The translations under genes and the position numbers were made by a program. The notes beneath the pieces were generated by a model, which was not told where the DNA came from, made no database searches, and was given only the letters and a program-made list of their open reading frames with translations. From Asterias amurensis (lineage: Eukaryota; Echinodermata; Asteroidea; Forcipulatida; Asteriidae), in the NCBI RefSeq assembly GCF_032118995.1, contig NC_092663.1:496001-560000 (forward strand): a DNA stretch of 64,000 nucleotides, read 5' to 3'. Of the stretch, positions 51,058-55,680 are shown piece after piece; position 1 is the first letter of the stretch, and every line of letters begins with the position of its first letter.

Positions 51058-51695
51058 AGAATTGTGTCATTGCTTGATATCCACAGTTTAGGAAATTGAA
51101 GTTTTAATCCATAGATTCCATGATGTGTTCTAGATATCTTCTTGAATGTCATTCCAGTTGTTATACATGTAGTTAAACGAAAATCATCATTCCAGTAACA
51201 CACTACATGTAAACACGAACAATATCACAAATTTAATGTGTGTGTCTTTTAGCATTGGTGATACCATGAACGTTTGGTTTGTGTTTTTGGTGACCGTTGA
51301 CCTTTGTCTGCTTTGACCTATTTCAGGTCAGGACAGAATCAAAGTGCTTTTGGCTGAGTTCCATTATGCAATGTGCATGAAACAATAGAATGTTATACAG
51401 AAATGTATAATATTTCTGTATAATATTATACAGAAATATTACACATTTCTGTATAATATTTTCCATTCTTGTTCTTCATTTTTCTCTTTTATCTTCTGTT
51501 CTTCTTCTCTTTTCAATGTAGCAGTGATGAATTCTTATCAAATGACATTGTTGTTGTTCTGTTTTGTTTCTGTAGTGTGGATTCTTTGAGAGGAAGACCA
51601 TGGGATACAAGTATGCAACAGTTACACAGAAGACTGCTGGTGGTAATGCAGCTACTGAAAAGACTGCTTACTACGATGAGAAATACTTCACATAG
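10992..51695 (+). CDS. Integrin alpha subunit, laminin-binding (alpha3/6/7, PS1) type; whole gene
   Basis: Type I membrane receptor subunit that would pair with an integrin beta chain and bind extracellular matrix. Twenty-five constitutive exons, all with consistent phase, encode residues 1-1084, followed by one of two alternative tails (18 or 39 residues), for 1102 or 1123 residues in total, typical for the family. Seen: signal peptide; NLEVRLPMVKEGPMDSLFGF opening; FG-GAP repeats with calcium loops DLDGDGFDD, DLNIDGYED and DLDGNQYPD; no inserted I domain; furin site RRRRRD (about 938-943); membrane helix about 1061-1082. From family knowledge, WWIILVA, LLWK-CGFF, NGKWLLYL and SRLWKSTFLE match vertebrate alpha6 most closely, which suggests laminin binding (inference). 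Introns hold many MITEs and two minisatellites. AATAAA signals at 52780 and 55029 could end the long form. Confidence 0.95.
11421..11735. mobile_element. Two MITE family H copies, 132 bp each, in intron 1
   Basis: Copies at 11421-11552 and 11604-11735, with arms GGAAAAGTTTCCGTATGGCG and CGCCATACGGAAAGTTATCC. The second copy is flanked by a perfect 8-bp duplication TTGAAATG (11596-11603 and 11736-11743). Other copies are at 60245-60376 and 63567-63690, with a piece at 36329-36378. The 8-bp duplication suggests the hAT superfamily. Confidence 0.85.
12797..13638 (+). mobile_element. Family F: THAP-bearing TTAA element, probable Kolobok remnant
   Basis: Ends TTAA-AGTCACCAGGAAATA and TATTTTGTCA-like inner right arm closing ACTTCCAGGTGACT-TTAA. 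At 13088 a frame starts MSTRCIAAGCSITTKDGVSL, the beginning of a THAP zinc-finger domain (C-x4-C and following), and breaks after about 31 codons. A further piece reads PSCFENPEYTTHFDMK, like the HFE-SCF part of THAP domains, then DAIPS. THAP domain plus TTAA target fits Kolobok transposons. The body is missing, so it is non-autonomous. Other pieces: 9916-10668 and 26105-26435. Confidence 0.7.
13829..13960. mobile_element. MITE family I copy
   Basis: AATGGGAGACTTTCAGGACG ... GGTAAGTCTGCTGCCACC; the right tip is missing. A TACATGTACATG palindrome follows at about 13985-14020. Confidence 0.75.
14150..14578. mobile_element. MITE family B copy, long hairpin
   Basis: Near-palindromic element: TTTACATTAAACTTACAG in one arm, TGTGTAAGTTTAATGTAAAT in the other, with central GACGAAAATTATTTTAGC. 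Other B copies: 19533-19900, 24453-24610 (half), 30522-30755 (part), 39193-39885 (interrupted), 40749-41131 and 43311-43698. Confidence 0.8.
14824..15179. mobile_element. MITE family A copy
   Basis: TTAA-AGGCAGTGGACACTAT ... CCAATAGTGTCCAGTATCT-TTAA type ends. Interior with CTCGCAACTTCGAC and TGAGAAATGGC blocks is shared by all A copies. Family A is the most abundant element in the window (about a dozen copies). Confidence 0.85.
15480..15945. mobile_element. Inverted-repeat element, intron 1
   Basis: TACTCAGAGCTCCGG near 15512 and CCGGAGCTCTGAGTAC near 15902 form inverted arms around a GC-richer interior than the surroundings. No second copy seen. Confidence 0.5.
15946..18349. other. Intron 1 interior with a local tandem duplication
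   Basis: 17130-17515 holds two copies of a ~175-bp unit (both include GATAGCCCCATGGTATGAGT and AAGAATGACAGTTATTTT). The unit contains a CCCTTGCTAAAGTGCTCTC motif that recurs in the element at 62885-63010. The rest is plain AT-rich intron. Confidence 0.5.
18350..18610 (+). repeat. Dispersed ~270-bp repeat (family Q)
   Basis: Shared with 22650-22915 and 50800-50990. Common blocks: CTATTCCTATTGGTGGAGAG, GTGTTGAAACATGGGCGTG, GCTTATAAGACAGTTTCTTC, TTATAAGGAGTTGTTTAC. Carries ATTGG and CACGTG-like motifs. Superfamily not identified. Confidence 0.6.
19219..19343 (+). CDS. Integrin alpha exon 2
   Basis: Residues 76-117. ILAGAPTYDDPD ... VFKCPLSTYVDDC, the first FG-GAP strand and disulfide loop. Acceptor attcag, donor gtaact, phase 1 at its end. 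Confidence 0.93.
19533..20234. mobile_element. Family B and family A MITEs joined at one TTAA
   Basis: B spans 19533-19900 and A spans 19897-20234. The TTAA at 19897-19900 is at once the right end of B (CCCAAATCCTTTAA) and the left end of A (TTAAAGGCACAGGACAC). Confidence 0.8.
20347..20426 (+). CDS. Integrin alpha exon 3
   Basis: Residues 118-144. NKTDQWLGVTVRSQGQGGRV, matching the conserved WLGVxVxSQGPGGKV blade of integrin alphas. Ends in phase 0. Confidence 0.94.
20497..20652. mobile_element. Palindromic MITE, 156 bp
   Basis: TAGATGGATTGCAATACGCG ... CGCGTACTGCAATCCATCTA, near-perfect inverted ends with a GC-rich interior. Only copy noticed. Confidence 0.75.
20680..20995 (+). mobile_element. 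SINE S1: tail fragment plus fuller copy
   Basis: 20682-20765 is a tail (ATGCAAATTTAACAT end). 20815-20995 is a copy with A-box GGTCTAGTTGGTAAAGACAC and B-box GGGTTTGAATCCCACC. tRNA-derived. Confidence 0.75.
21040..21505. mobile_element. Inverted-repeat element, diverged
   Basis: GAGAGGTTTTGTAAGTCTAT near 21043 and CGCTTGCGAAACCTCTAT near 21488 form imperfect inverted ends about 450 bp apart. Confidence 0.5.
21593..21781 (+). CDS. Integrin alpha exon 4
   Basis: Residues 145-207. TCAHRYKV start and GYCQAGTGFYISQ end; matches the C-AH-Y and FGxCQxG region of the propeller. Donor gtaaag, phase 0. Confidence 0.94.
22150..22422. repeat. (AAAC)n microsatellite beside a tRNA-like SINE head
   Basis: 22231-22422 is about 48 units of AAAC, with one TTAATT interruption at 22386. 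Directly left, on the minus strand, is a tRNA-like head (GATAGCTCAGTTGGTAGAGC and TTCAAATCC, about 22226-22150), called S3. The AAAC run sits at the 5' side of that head rather than at a poly-A tail. Confidence 0.85.
22650..22915 (+). repeat. Dispersed repeat family Q copy
   Basis: Second copy of the repeat at 18350, about 80% alike by eye. Confidence 0.6.
23008..23170. mobile_element. Hairpin MITE that seeds a minisatellite
   Basis: Arms GGTTTAAACCCCCAAGGCCT / AGGCCTCGTTGGGTTTAAAC and outer arms GGGACTCAAAGTGTGTTGAA / CACACATTGATTCCC. Its right terminal ~35 bp is the unit of the array that follows. Confidence 0.8.
23136..24259 (+). repeat. 35-bp minisatellite, about 32 units, ending at integrin exon 5
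   Basis: Unit begins TTAGTTGAAAACCTCTTGAC and continues CACACATTGATTCCC. Left units are mostly GACC...GAGTCCC, right units mostly CACC...GATTGCC, so variants are spatially sorted. A few units lack the G of TTAG. The last partial unit (CCCTTATTGAAACAG) contains the splice acceptor of exon 5. Confidence 0.95.
24265..24433 (+). CDS. Integrin alpha exon 5
   Basis: Residues 208-263. EFIAGIPGAGDWRGGIF, a FG-GAP strand, and ends SYLG. The acceptor lies inside the last unit of the minisatellite. Donor gtaagt. Confidence 0.93.
24453..24785. mobile_element. Half family B MITE plus a family N-related piece
   Basis: TTAAAGGGTAAATTTTT at 24453 starts the left arm of B, which stops near 24610. 24620-24785 shares GCCATGAAATTGGGCCC and AAGCGCAGAATTC with the element nested at 58755-58925. 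Confidence 0.6.
25055..25250 (+). CDS. Integrin alpha exon 6
   Basis: Residues 264-328. FSVTSGKFGDKFMVASGAPR, then SFGYEVCSADLDGDG: the first calcium-binding loop, completed by the next exon (FDD). Confidence 0.95.
25251..25912. other. Intron 6: SINE tail and MITE A fragment
   Basis: 25715-25800 matches the 3' tail of SINE S2 (reverse), shared with 33410-33525. 25845-25881 is a right end of family A. Remainder AT-rich. Confidence 0.5.
25913..26006 (+). CDS. Integrin alpha exon 7
   Basis: Residues 329-360. FDDLIVGAPIYYN ... GGRVYIYLNK, FG-GAP/calcium blade. Donor gtaagt, phase 0. Confidence 0.95.
26105..26435 (+). mobile_element. Family F (THAP element) 5' fragment
   Basis: TTAA-AGTCACCTGGAAATATAA, the same GAGGCAGACTTTGCCTCGAT block, and a start codon followed by STTCIAA before the copy breaks off. 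Matches 12797-13110. Confidence 0.65.
26515..26912 (+). mobile_element. SINE S1 copies
   Basis: 26515-26610 is a partial body (ATGCCTGTGGATTTCTTTCA). 26700-26912 is a full copy with A-box GGTATAGTTGGTAAGACACT, B-box GGGTTCAAATCCCACC and tail ATGCAAATTTAACATC, ending just before exon 8. Confidence 0.75.
26935..27040 (+). CDS. Integrin alpha exon 8
   Basis: Residues 361-395. DSMFGMSIANLGDLNIDGYE: the second calcium loop and FG-GAP strand. Donor gtaagt, phase 1. Confidence 0.95.
27430..27955 (+). mobile_element. SINE S1 copies, one split by a palindromic MITE
   Basis: 27430-27545 is a tail. 27600-27748 is a head and body that resumes at 27924 (TATGGGTAAAAA). Between them, 27750-27923 is a ~174-bp palindrome (AAGCCCGGTTCATACTTCCT ... 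AGGAAGTACGAAGAGGGCTT) inserted at a TA. Confidence 0.75.
27971..28223 (+). CDS. Integrin alpha exon 9
   Basis: Residues 396-479. IAIGAPYENNGVGAVYIYHG and FGYSLSGGLDLDGNQYPDL: blades 6-7 and the third calcium loop. The TTGAG|gtaagt donor ends in phase 2. Confidence 0.95.
28371..29413 (+). repeat. 76-bp minisatellite, 13 units, in integrin intron 9
   Basis: Unit includes CCTAACTTAGGATGGGTTCA, TCCTACGTCTTCAGATAGGG and AACTAGTCCTAAACCCTAAG. Units are almost identical (a few C/T and G/A changes), so the array is young. The flank GCCGATTTCACAAAACGCTA and the unit itself match one arm of the MITE at 55342-55507 and 41221-41390 (family M). Confidence 0.95.
29614..29709 (+). CDS. Integrin alpha exon 10
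   Basis: Residues 480-511. ARPIISITAELQLRESQIDP: end of propeller (VxRSRPVI motif) into the thigh domain. Acceptor catgaag after a long T run. Confidence 0.92.
29871..29932 (+). CDS. Integrin alpha exon 11
   Basis: Residues 512-532. SYVQVQMKYECNADRF, thigh domain. 62 bp, donor gtaagt. Confidence 0.9.
29995..30285 (+). mobile_element. SINE-like dispersed repeat
   Basis: Contains CAGTTCAATTCCCCGCC (B-box-like), CTCTACTGCGCAACAAGGG and a TTATTATTAT end. Reads like a tRNA-derived SINE; no second copy in the window, so identification is tentative. Confidence 0.4.
30323..30492 (+). CDS. Integrin alpha exon 12
   Basis: Residues 533-589. VEYSIEAEEERRDMGLTSRV matches the alpha6-type thigh (LEAEKERRKSGLSSRV). 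Phase 0 donor gtaagg. Confidence 0.94.
30522..31458. other. Intron 12: MITE B part, (ATTC)n, possible LINE 3' tail
   Basis: 30522-30755 is the left arm of family B. 30881-30910 is an (ATTC)n run. 30910-31350 reads, on the minus strand, like the 3' end of a non-LTR retrotransposon, but only weakly. Confidence 0.45.
31459..31614 (+). CDS. Integrin alpha exon 13
   Basis: Residues 590-641. FTDIFRKIPFKLNYKLP and NKFAILNSQMDPSKVAE (alpha6 has LPILNSDEPKTAH here). Phase 0. Confidence 0.94.
31800..32185 (-). mobile_element. MITE family A copy
   Basis: TTAA-AGACACTGGACACTATTG ... AATAGTGTCTACTGCCT-TTAA. Inverted relative to the copy at 14824. First of four A copies in 3 kb. Confidence 0.85.
32351..32741 (+). 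mobile_element. MITE family A copy
   Basis: AGAGGCACTGGACACTATTG ... GTGTCAAGTGTCTTTAA. Left TTAA decayed to TTAG. Confidence 0.8.
32903..32929 (+). CDS. Candidate 27-nt integrin microexon (DGFSSVDFQ)
   Basis: Follows a TACTAAT branch-like motif and a ttttgacag acceptor, is open and phase 0 on both sides, and ends CAG|gtgacc (a weaker donor). It would add nine residues between VAE (exon 13) and IDF (exon 15) in the thigh/calf-1 region. The protein reads well with or without it, so it may be an alternative cassette or a false positive. Confidence 0.4.
33410..33812 (-). mobile_element. SINE S2, reverse copy
   Basis: 33600-33812 carries, on the minus strand, GTGGCCGAGCGGTTAAGAGC (A-box) and TGGGTTCGATTCCCC (B-box). 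33410-33525 is the tail. S2 heads resemble a class II tRNA (Leu/Ser type). Confidence 0.75.
33890..34276 (+). mobile_element. MITE family A copy
   Basis: TTAA-AGGTAGTGGACACTATTG ... TAGTGTCCAGTGTCT-TTAA; both TTAA intact. Confidence 0.85.
34421..34769 (+). mobile_element. MITE family A copy
   Basis: TTAA-ACGCAGTGGACACTATTC ... GGTGTCCAGTGTTT-TTAA; slightly shortened interior. Confidence 0.82.
34770..35667. other. Rest of the intron before exon 15
   Basis: 35446-35595 is a palindromic MITE (family L: GTACGCCTTTCTTAATATTT ... AATATTAAGAGAGGCGTATT), shared with 41566-41720. Otherwise plain AT-rich intron. Confidence 0.55.
35668..35753 (+). CDS. Integrin alpha exon 15
   Basis: Residues 642-669 (numbering without the microexon). 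IDFIKACAQLDGECITDLEV matches the alpha6 HFLKEGCGDDNVCNSNL disulfide segment. Phase 2. Confidence 0.94.
35775..36114 (-). mobile_element. MITE family A, subfamily A2
   Basis: TTAAGTGTCCTTACTTGGTG ... GTACCTTCCCTTTAA. Shares interior TGCGAGAAAATGATGAAAG with the A2 copy at 39507-39831. Confidence 0.75.
36140..36290 (+). CDS. Integrin alpha exon 16
   Basis: Residues 670-720. LFVTVTVRNNEEPAYDPKLT, calf-1 beta sandwich. Donor CAG|gtattc is less standard than the others. Confidence 0.92.
36472..36619. mobile_element. MITE family I copy
   Basis: AATGGGAGACATTTGG ... CCCAAAGTTTCCCATT; full-length hairpin. A short family H piece sits at 36329-36378. Confidence 0.8.
36687..36773 (+). CDS. Integrin alpha exon 17
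   Basis: Residues 721-749. FGCNLLEDNTTVIVCKLGYP; conserved cysteine pair of calf-1. Donor gtgagt. Confidence 0.93.
36910..37400. mobile_element. MITE family G (TTAA), ~490 bp
   Basis: TTAA-ACAGCGGCTACAG ... CTGTAGCCGCTGT-TTAA. 37405-37540 to its right is a separate repeat shared with 49440-49570 (AATTTCAG, GAGCGTG, TTGACACTC blocks). Confidence 0.75.
37712..37848. mobile_element. Small palindromic MITE
   Basis: TTTACGGGCAATTTGG ... GCAATTTGCCCGTAAAT ends. Confidence 0.6.
38058..38137 (+). CDS. Integrin alpha exon 18
   Basis: Residues 750-775. FTLKFDTRDVPSDASNFTIR, calf-1. Phase 2 donor gtaagt. Confidence 0.93.
38932..39015 (+). CDS. Integrin alpha exon 19
   Basis: Residues 776-803. DDNQVSLFAEVQSITDIQII, calf-1 to calf-2 link. 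Confidence 0.92.
39193..39885. mobile_element. MITE family B split by a family A2 insertion
   Basis: B runs 39193-39510 and resumes at 39828-39885. The A2 copy occupies 39507-39831 and is bounded by TTAA on both sides, whereas intact B copies read GTAAGTTTAATGTAAATC here with a single TTAA. 39935-40045 (minus) is an S2 SINE fragment. Confidence 0.9.
40093..40195 (+). CDS. Integrin alpha exon 20
   Basis: Residues 804-838. FEGDVIGESAMTYTDEIGDE matches alpha6 FGGTVVGEQAMKSEDEVG. Donor gtgagt. Confidence 0.95.
40290..42130. other. Intron 20: SINE pieces and several MITEs
   Basis: 40290-40490 S2 part; 40505-40610 S1 head; 40749-41131 full family B (TTAA both ends); 41221-41390 family M (GATTTCACCAAACTC ... 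GTTTCGTGAAATCGG), the source type of the 76-bp minisatellite. 41510-41850 is an N element (GGGCCCATTTTCATG ... ATGAAAATGGGCC) with an L palindrome nested inside (41566-41720). 41945-42130 is a family K copy, ending 36 bp before exon 21. Confidence 0.65.
42167..42337 (+). CDS. Integrin alpha exon 21
   Basis: Residues 839-895. ANGKWLLYLTHKPVVEDNKG; NGKWLLYL is identical to alpha6. Donor gtacgt. Confidence 0.95.
42440..43698. other. Intron 21: S2 SINEs, an N element, a family B MITE
   Basis: 42440-42680 reverse S2 fragment; 42685-42935 N element (CCAATTTCATAGAGCGGCTT ... AGCTCTATGAAGTTGGGCCC); 43055-43310 forward S2; 43311-43698 family B with TTAA at both ends, sitting at the truncated end of that S2. 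Confidence 0.65.
43768..43980 (+). CDS. Integrin alpha exon 22 (furin-site exon)
   Basis: Residues 896-966. A polar, low-conservation linker carrying SPKGRRRRRDVVNEEQ: five arginines at 938-942, a strong proprotein-convertase site that would split the chain into heavy and light parts, as in I-domain-less integrin alphas. Donor gtaact. Confidence 0.93.
44000..44222 (+). mobile_element. LINE 3'-ORF fragment followed by a MITE A end
   Basis: In one frame reads APTNLCNLLHTRQSLYNLRS then VVLNAPRSRTN, the C-terminal region typical of CR1/L2/Jockey-like ORF2 proteins. Truncated on both sides, beginning about 20 bp after the exon 22 donor. 44160-44222 is the right end of a family A MITE. Confidence 0.6.
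44365..44484 (+). CDS. Integrin alpha exon 23
   Basis: Residues 967-1006. NCYDKTARCFEFKCYM then VKSRLWKSTFLE (alpha6: LRSRLWNSTFLE); calf-2 cysteines. Confidence 0.95.
44614..45065 (+). mobile_element. SINE S2, longest copy
   Basis: Head CTGGCCTAGCGGTTAAGAGC, body ATGGGACGTAAAGCC and AAAGAACCCAGTGCACTTAT, then an extended tail. Lies just before exon 24. Confidence 0.75.
45122..45226 (+). CDS. Integrin alpha exon 24
   Basis: Residues 1007-1041. DYINAKEVLVTSVGKIDIL, end of calf-2. Donor gtaaga. Confidence 0.94.
45550..45790. mobile_element. MITE A fragment with a TA-flanked MITE inside
   Basis: Family A start TTAAAGGCAGTGGACACTA is interrupted at 45569-45740 by a palindrome (GACCTTATGCACATGACGTC ... 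TGACGTCAATGCATAAGGTC), then resumes TATTGGTAAATACTC. Host site CACTATTGG has a duplicated TA. Confidence 0.8.
45856..45984 (+). CDS. Integrin alpha exon 25 (membrane exon)
   Basis: Residues 1042-1084. Short extracellular stalk with PPPEP, then WWIILVAVLVGIIILIILII and LLWK, the membrane helix and its basic stop. Ends in phase 0 with AAG|gtaagt, so the GFFxR motif must come from a separate exon. Confidence 0.96.
45985..48906. other. Intron before the first tail exon
   Basis: 46732-46970 is a half copy of family D. 47304-47665 is family A (TTAA both ends). 47789-48284 is a ~495-bp inverted-repeat element (TTATGCTGCTCTCACACTGT ... ATAGTGTGAGAGCAGCATAA) with a loose internal TTGGTAAGCATT-like tandem. 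48434-48787 is family C (TTAA both ends). No further exon seen. Confidence 0.65.
48907..48963 (+). CDS. Integrin alpha alternative last exon a (short basic tail)
   Basis: Acceptor gcgtccag, phase 0, then VGFFRRPGTRSGGPVRTK and TAA at 48961. Joined to LLWK it gives K-V-GFFRR, the canonical juxtamembrane motif that binds the beta chain and talin-related regulators of activation. The rest is 12 residues, basic, without tyrosine. An AATAAA (48959-48964) overlaps the stop codon. Confidence 0.75.
   Translation, partial: VGFFRRPGTRSGGPVRTK
48964..51575. other. Stretch between the two tail exons (3' UTR of form a or intron of form b)
   Basis: 49440-49570 repeat shared with 37405-37540; 50647-50790 S2 SINE fragment; 50800-50990 repeat Q; 51012-51056 (AATC)n; 51392-51465 a perfect-looking hairpin of ACAGAAATGTATAATAT type. 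Otherwise unremarkable. Confidence 0.5.
51576..51695 (+). CDS. Integrin alpha alternative last exon b (long tyrosine-rich tail)
   Basis: Acceptor gttttgtttctgtag, phase 0, then CGFFERKTMGYKYATVTQKT and 19 more residues to TAG at 51693. With LLWK it gives K-C-GFFER, where KCGFF is the alpha3/6/7 signature. Five tyrosines (tail positions 11, 13, 32, 33, 37). Probably the conserved main form because it has the stronger acceptor and longer tail. Confidence 0.9.
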   Translation, partial: CGFFERKTMGYKYATVTQKTAGGNAATEKTAYYDEKYFT

Positions 51696-54600
51696 ATACT
51701 CTACACAAGTATCTATGGGTGGGTTCGATTAGCTTCCCTTGGTCGACCCCGGTCTACACCCGGTACAATCAAATAGCTTTGACGTCATTCCAGGGGCTCA
51801 CATGGGTCAGCCCCAAGTACTCTGCTTGTGGAGTGGGTCACTTGGAGGCTGGCCCCAGGTGCATGACGTCACTACAAGAGCGGTGAGTGGTCGTTCGTTT
51901 AGCTCTTGTCAGGGGCTCACCTGATTGAGCACTGCGGGTTTCACCCTGGAAAGCTAATCGAACGCACCCTTAGTTTGAAATGTTGTGGTCACCTGTGTGT
52001 TATTTATTTTAGTATTCTTGATGTTTATTTCTGTTCATGACCAAACTTTGTCGGATGTGTAGGACGAGATGTGTCATGAACTTGAAAGGAAATTCAACCT
52101 TAAAGAAATGCCACTTCAATGATAAAAAAGGGACATGTTTTTGTTGATTATTAGATCCACTTGTTTGTTGTAACTGTTTTTTTTTTTGCTTTAAAGATTT
52201 CAGCATTATAGCACATTGGACCATGACATGTATCTGTGTCAATGTGGCATTAACCCTTTGGTGCACGTGGCAGTCGCTAGTGACCACCAAAAACATGTCA
52301 AATTGGACTTTTATAAACAGTCATAACTTAAAAGTTACAACCCCCATATATATACCGCCTTCATTTGGTTGTTTAGAGAGATTATTGAGCTTTCTTTTGG
52401 TGTGATGTTCAAGAGAGGGTGCTATTGAACAATTTTGAGAAAAACAGGGTTGAACACGTTATTTTTTTGCTCTCTTTTTTTAAATTAATTTGTGCACCAA
52501 AGGGTTATGCAATGTGACTGGAGGAATTGATTTTAATCATTCTCAAATTCTAAAAACTTCAGTTAGTTTTTTTCAGTGAAGGTTAATCATCAGAACTTCT
52601 GAAGATAACAGAAAGGTGAATTTGAATGAAATTTCTACTTCAATTCACTTATAATTATGCAATCGTCTTTGTGTTTATTACGTGTAAATGAATAATTCAT
52701 AGCTTTTTTGATTATTCGTTTGTCTTTGGTATAACGTGAAACTGTGCGAAACAACGATTACTGAAAACAGCAAGCAAGTAATAAATGTTTGTAAAAATGC
52801 AATTTGTAGTTTAGATTATCAGTTTTTGATAATGTTGTAAAGTACCAAGTTTAATGGGTATTGCTGGGTATGCTTCAAGTTATTTTACCATTGTAAGCCC
52901 AATTTGATGCACAATCAGACCCTGGTTTATACCCGTACATCATGTGTGTTAACCACTCTATACTCAGTATCCCATTTGTATTTTGTGGTTTGGATTTAAA
53001 GGCACTGGACACTATTGGTAATAACTCATAATAATTACTAGCATAACAACTTACTTGGTAATGAGTAATGGAGAGCTGTTGATAGTATAAAACATTGTGA
53101 GAAACGGCTCCCTCTGAAGTATCGTAGTTTTCAAGAAAGAAGTAATTTGATTTTGAGACCTCAGAATTAGATTTAAGGTCTCGAAATGATGCATCTGAAC
53201 GCACACAACTTCACCTGACAAGGTTAATTTTCTTGCATTATTATCTCGTAACTTCGACGTCCTATTGAGCTAAAATTTTCACAGGTTTTGTTATTTTATG
53301 CATATGTTGAGATACACCAAGTGAGAAGACTTGTCTTTGACAATTACCAATAGTGTCCACTGGCTTTAAACCTTTGCCATTCTAGAGAAGAGGTGTTTTA
53401 TACATGGTTCCGATATCATGTTGACATTGATGTTGCCTGTACTTATCAAATGAAACAATGGCTTCCATCAGTGTTAATGGTAGTGAGATGGTTTTGATGC
53501 TTCCAATGTGTTTCAGTATTTAACAACTCAAACTGTTTTATTTTTATCAGTGTTACTTTAATTTGTAAATAGGATTAACAAGATACTCCTAATATTATTG
53601 TAATTCTGATGGTAAAAAGCTGTTATTAGAGTACTAGGTATGTTCTGTTATAGTACTTATACATGTATCATCTTTAAAACGGTATATTGATATAGCAGTG
53701 ATATAGCCTTGATATAGCAGTGGTATAGCACGTACATAGAACTGATATAGCAGTGATATAGCAGTGAGATAGCAATGATATAGCATTGATATTGCACTGA
53801 TATAACATTGATATATTATTGAATGATACAATCAGTACATACAAGTTTTTTTGCATTAATATATTAGTGATGATAAAGACACTCTTTGTGAAAACATAAC
53901 AGACTAAATAATAGTTGTAACTTCTTTGTATTGATATAGCACTGGCAGTACTAACAGTAAGGAAAGCACTGATAGCAATAGAGCCAACTGTATTTGTAGA
54001 AATCAGAACAGCATTTTTGTAAATGATCCGTACTAACGTTCTGCCTTTTGATGCCTGCAGTACTAGTTATTATAAAGTACATGTGTAACACATGTTTGAC
54101 TTTTGTACTATATTATCTTTTTATGTTTTACAATTTTGCGTATTTATTTAAATTCCGTCTTATAGAATTTTGAATGCATTTGGCACCTTTAGCAACAGAT
54201 TGTGGCAAACTAAATTGATGTTTCAACTAGGCCTGGGCGACTAGTGCGACTAGTGTCATAGTCGCGACTATTGATTGCTTAGTTGAGTCGCAATTAGTTT
54301 TTCAACTACTCCATTAATCGTGACTTCTAAAATAATAGTCGCGACTACCTGTTGGTGAACCAATTGTGTTGCTCATGACTATTCACGGCAAAAATTTCAC
54401 GCCAAGCAAATTTTGTGCTTAGCAGCTCCATGAAATTGGGCCCTGTTCACCCCAGAGAAACCTTTAACTGCACCCATCCAATTTGGTCTCCCCTCACCCT
54501 AACCTCACCCCTTTTAATCATGCTACCCCGCCCCGCTTTGATCATGCTACCCCGCCCCGCTTTGATCATGTTACCCCGCCTTTAATCATGTCACCCCGCC

Positions 54601-55680
54601 ATTAATCTTTTACCCCTCCCTTCGCTTTTAATCATGTTACCCCGGCATTAATCTTTTAGCCTGCCCCGCCTTAGCCCCGCCCTGCCTTTGATTATGTTAC
54701 CCTATAGCACTTTCCATAGCATCATCAGTCACCTGTTCCAAAGTTTCACACATAGAAAGCCGGTTATGTCTTCAATGCGCCATTTTTTATTGTACTTTTT
54801 GCAATAATCTAGTTTTACTAAAGAGTGTTCTAAATTTTTTATAACAGTATTTACCTTGCATATATTATCTCTGTGACATCCATGTTTTATTTTTACAATT
54901 AATTTGGATGAAACATAAACTTCAATTGTGCATTTTTAAATATAAATACATGTAGTTCTTTGCAGAGTTTTAAATGTCTAGGTTATGCGCATGATGTTTT
55001 TACTTAAACGAAAATTGTGATATTAAAAAATAAAGTCCTTTCTTTTGGCAAACAAACATTTTTTTGTATGTTTTCCTAATCTACTGAAATCCCAAAAATT
55101 CAGTCCATATCAAAACAACCACTTTTGTGGGTTTGCAAGTTCGCAGCTGTGCAAGTTTTACTTGTGGGGTTTTAATTTGCTCCCTGGTAATTTAACATTG
55201 TAAAGTCTAATTATACAAATTGAATATTATGCTATGAAATGATAGATGTGAACAAAAAATTGAAATTTCAAATATATTTACAGCCCTTTGAAATTGGTAA
55301 ATAAATTAAAATATATCAGTAGTTACATGGTTTTTACTCCTGCCGTCGATTTCACCAAACTCTTCCTAACTTGGGATTAATCTTTGGACTGGTTCAGTTC
55401 CGTATCCAAATACATAGGACGCATTGAACCCATCCTAAGTTAGGATGGGTTACTTGTCCTTACTCGAGTTAGGATTTATCCTTGCGTTTTGCGAAATCGA
55501 CGGCTGGTAATTAATTGGGGGTTGATGAACTATCAACAGTTTGTGATTATCCTAACAGTTATTTGCTACATCATCGAATATTAATTTATAGAAACACTTA
55601 TGAGGCATATGTGGCAGGTAAACATATTTAAGTTTGTTGTGACACAGCGAGATTTCCAGCCAGAATCTTAGACATATCGG
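51696..55680. other. 3' region between the convergent integrin and glycosyltransferase-like genes
   Basis: 51717-51972 family K MITE within the likely 3' UTR; 52248-52508 palindromic element (TAACCCTTTGGTGCAC ... GTGCACCAAAGGGTTA); AATAAA at 52780; 52996-53369 family A (TTAA both ends); 53680-53830 tandem GATATAGCAGT-type 11-mers; 54230-54370 TAGTCGCGACTA-rich block; 54478-54715 tandem CCCCGCC...TTTGATCATG units of about 25-30 bp; AATAAA at 55029; 55342-55507 family M. Confidence 0.6.
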
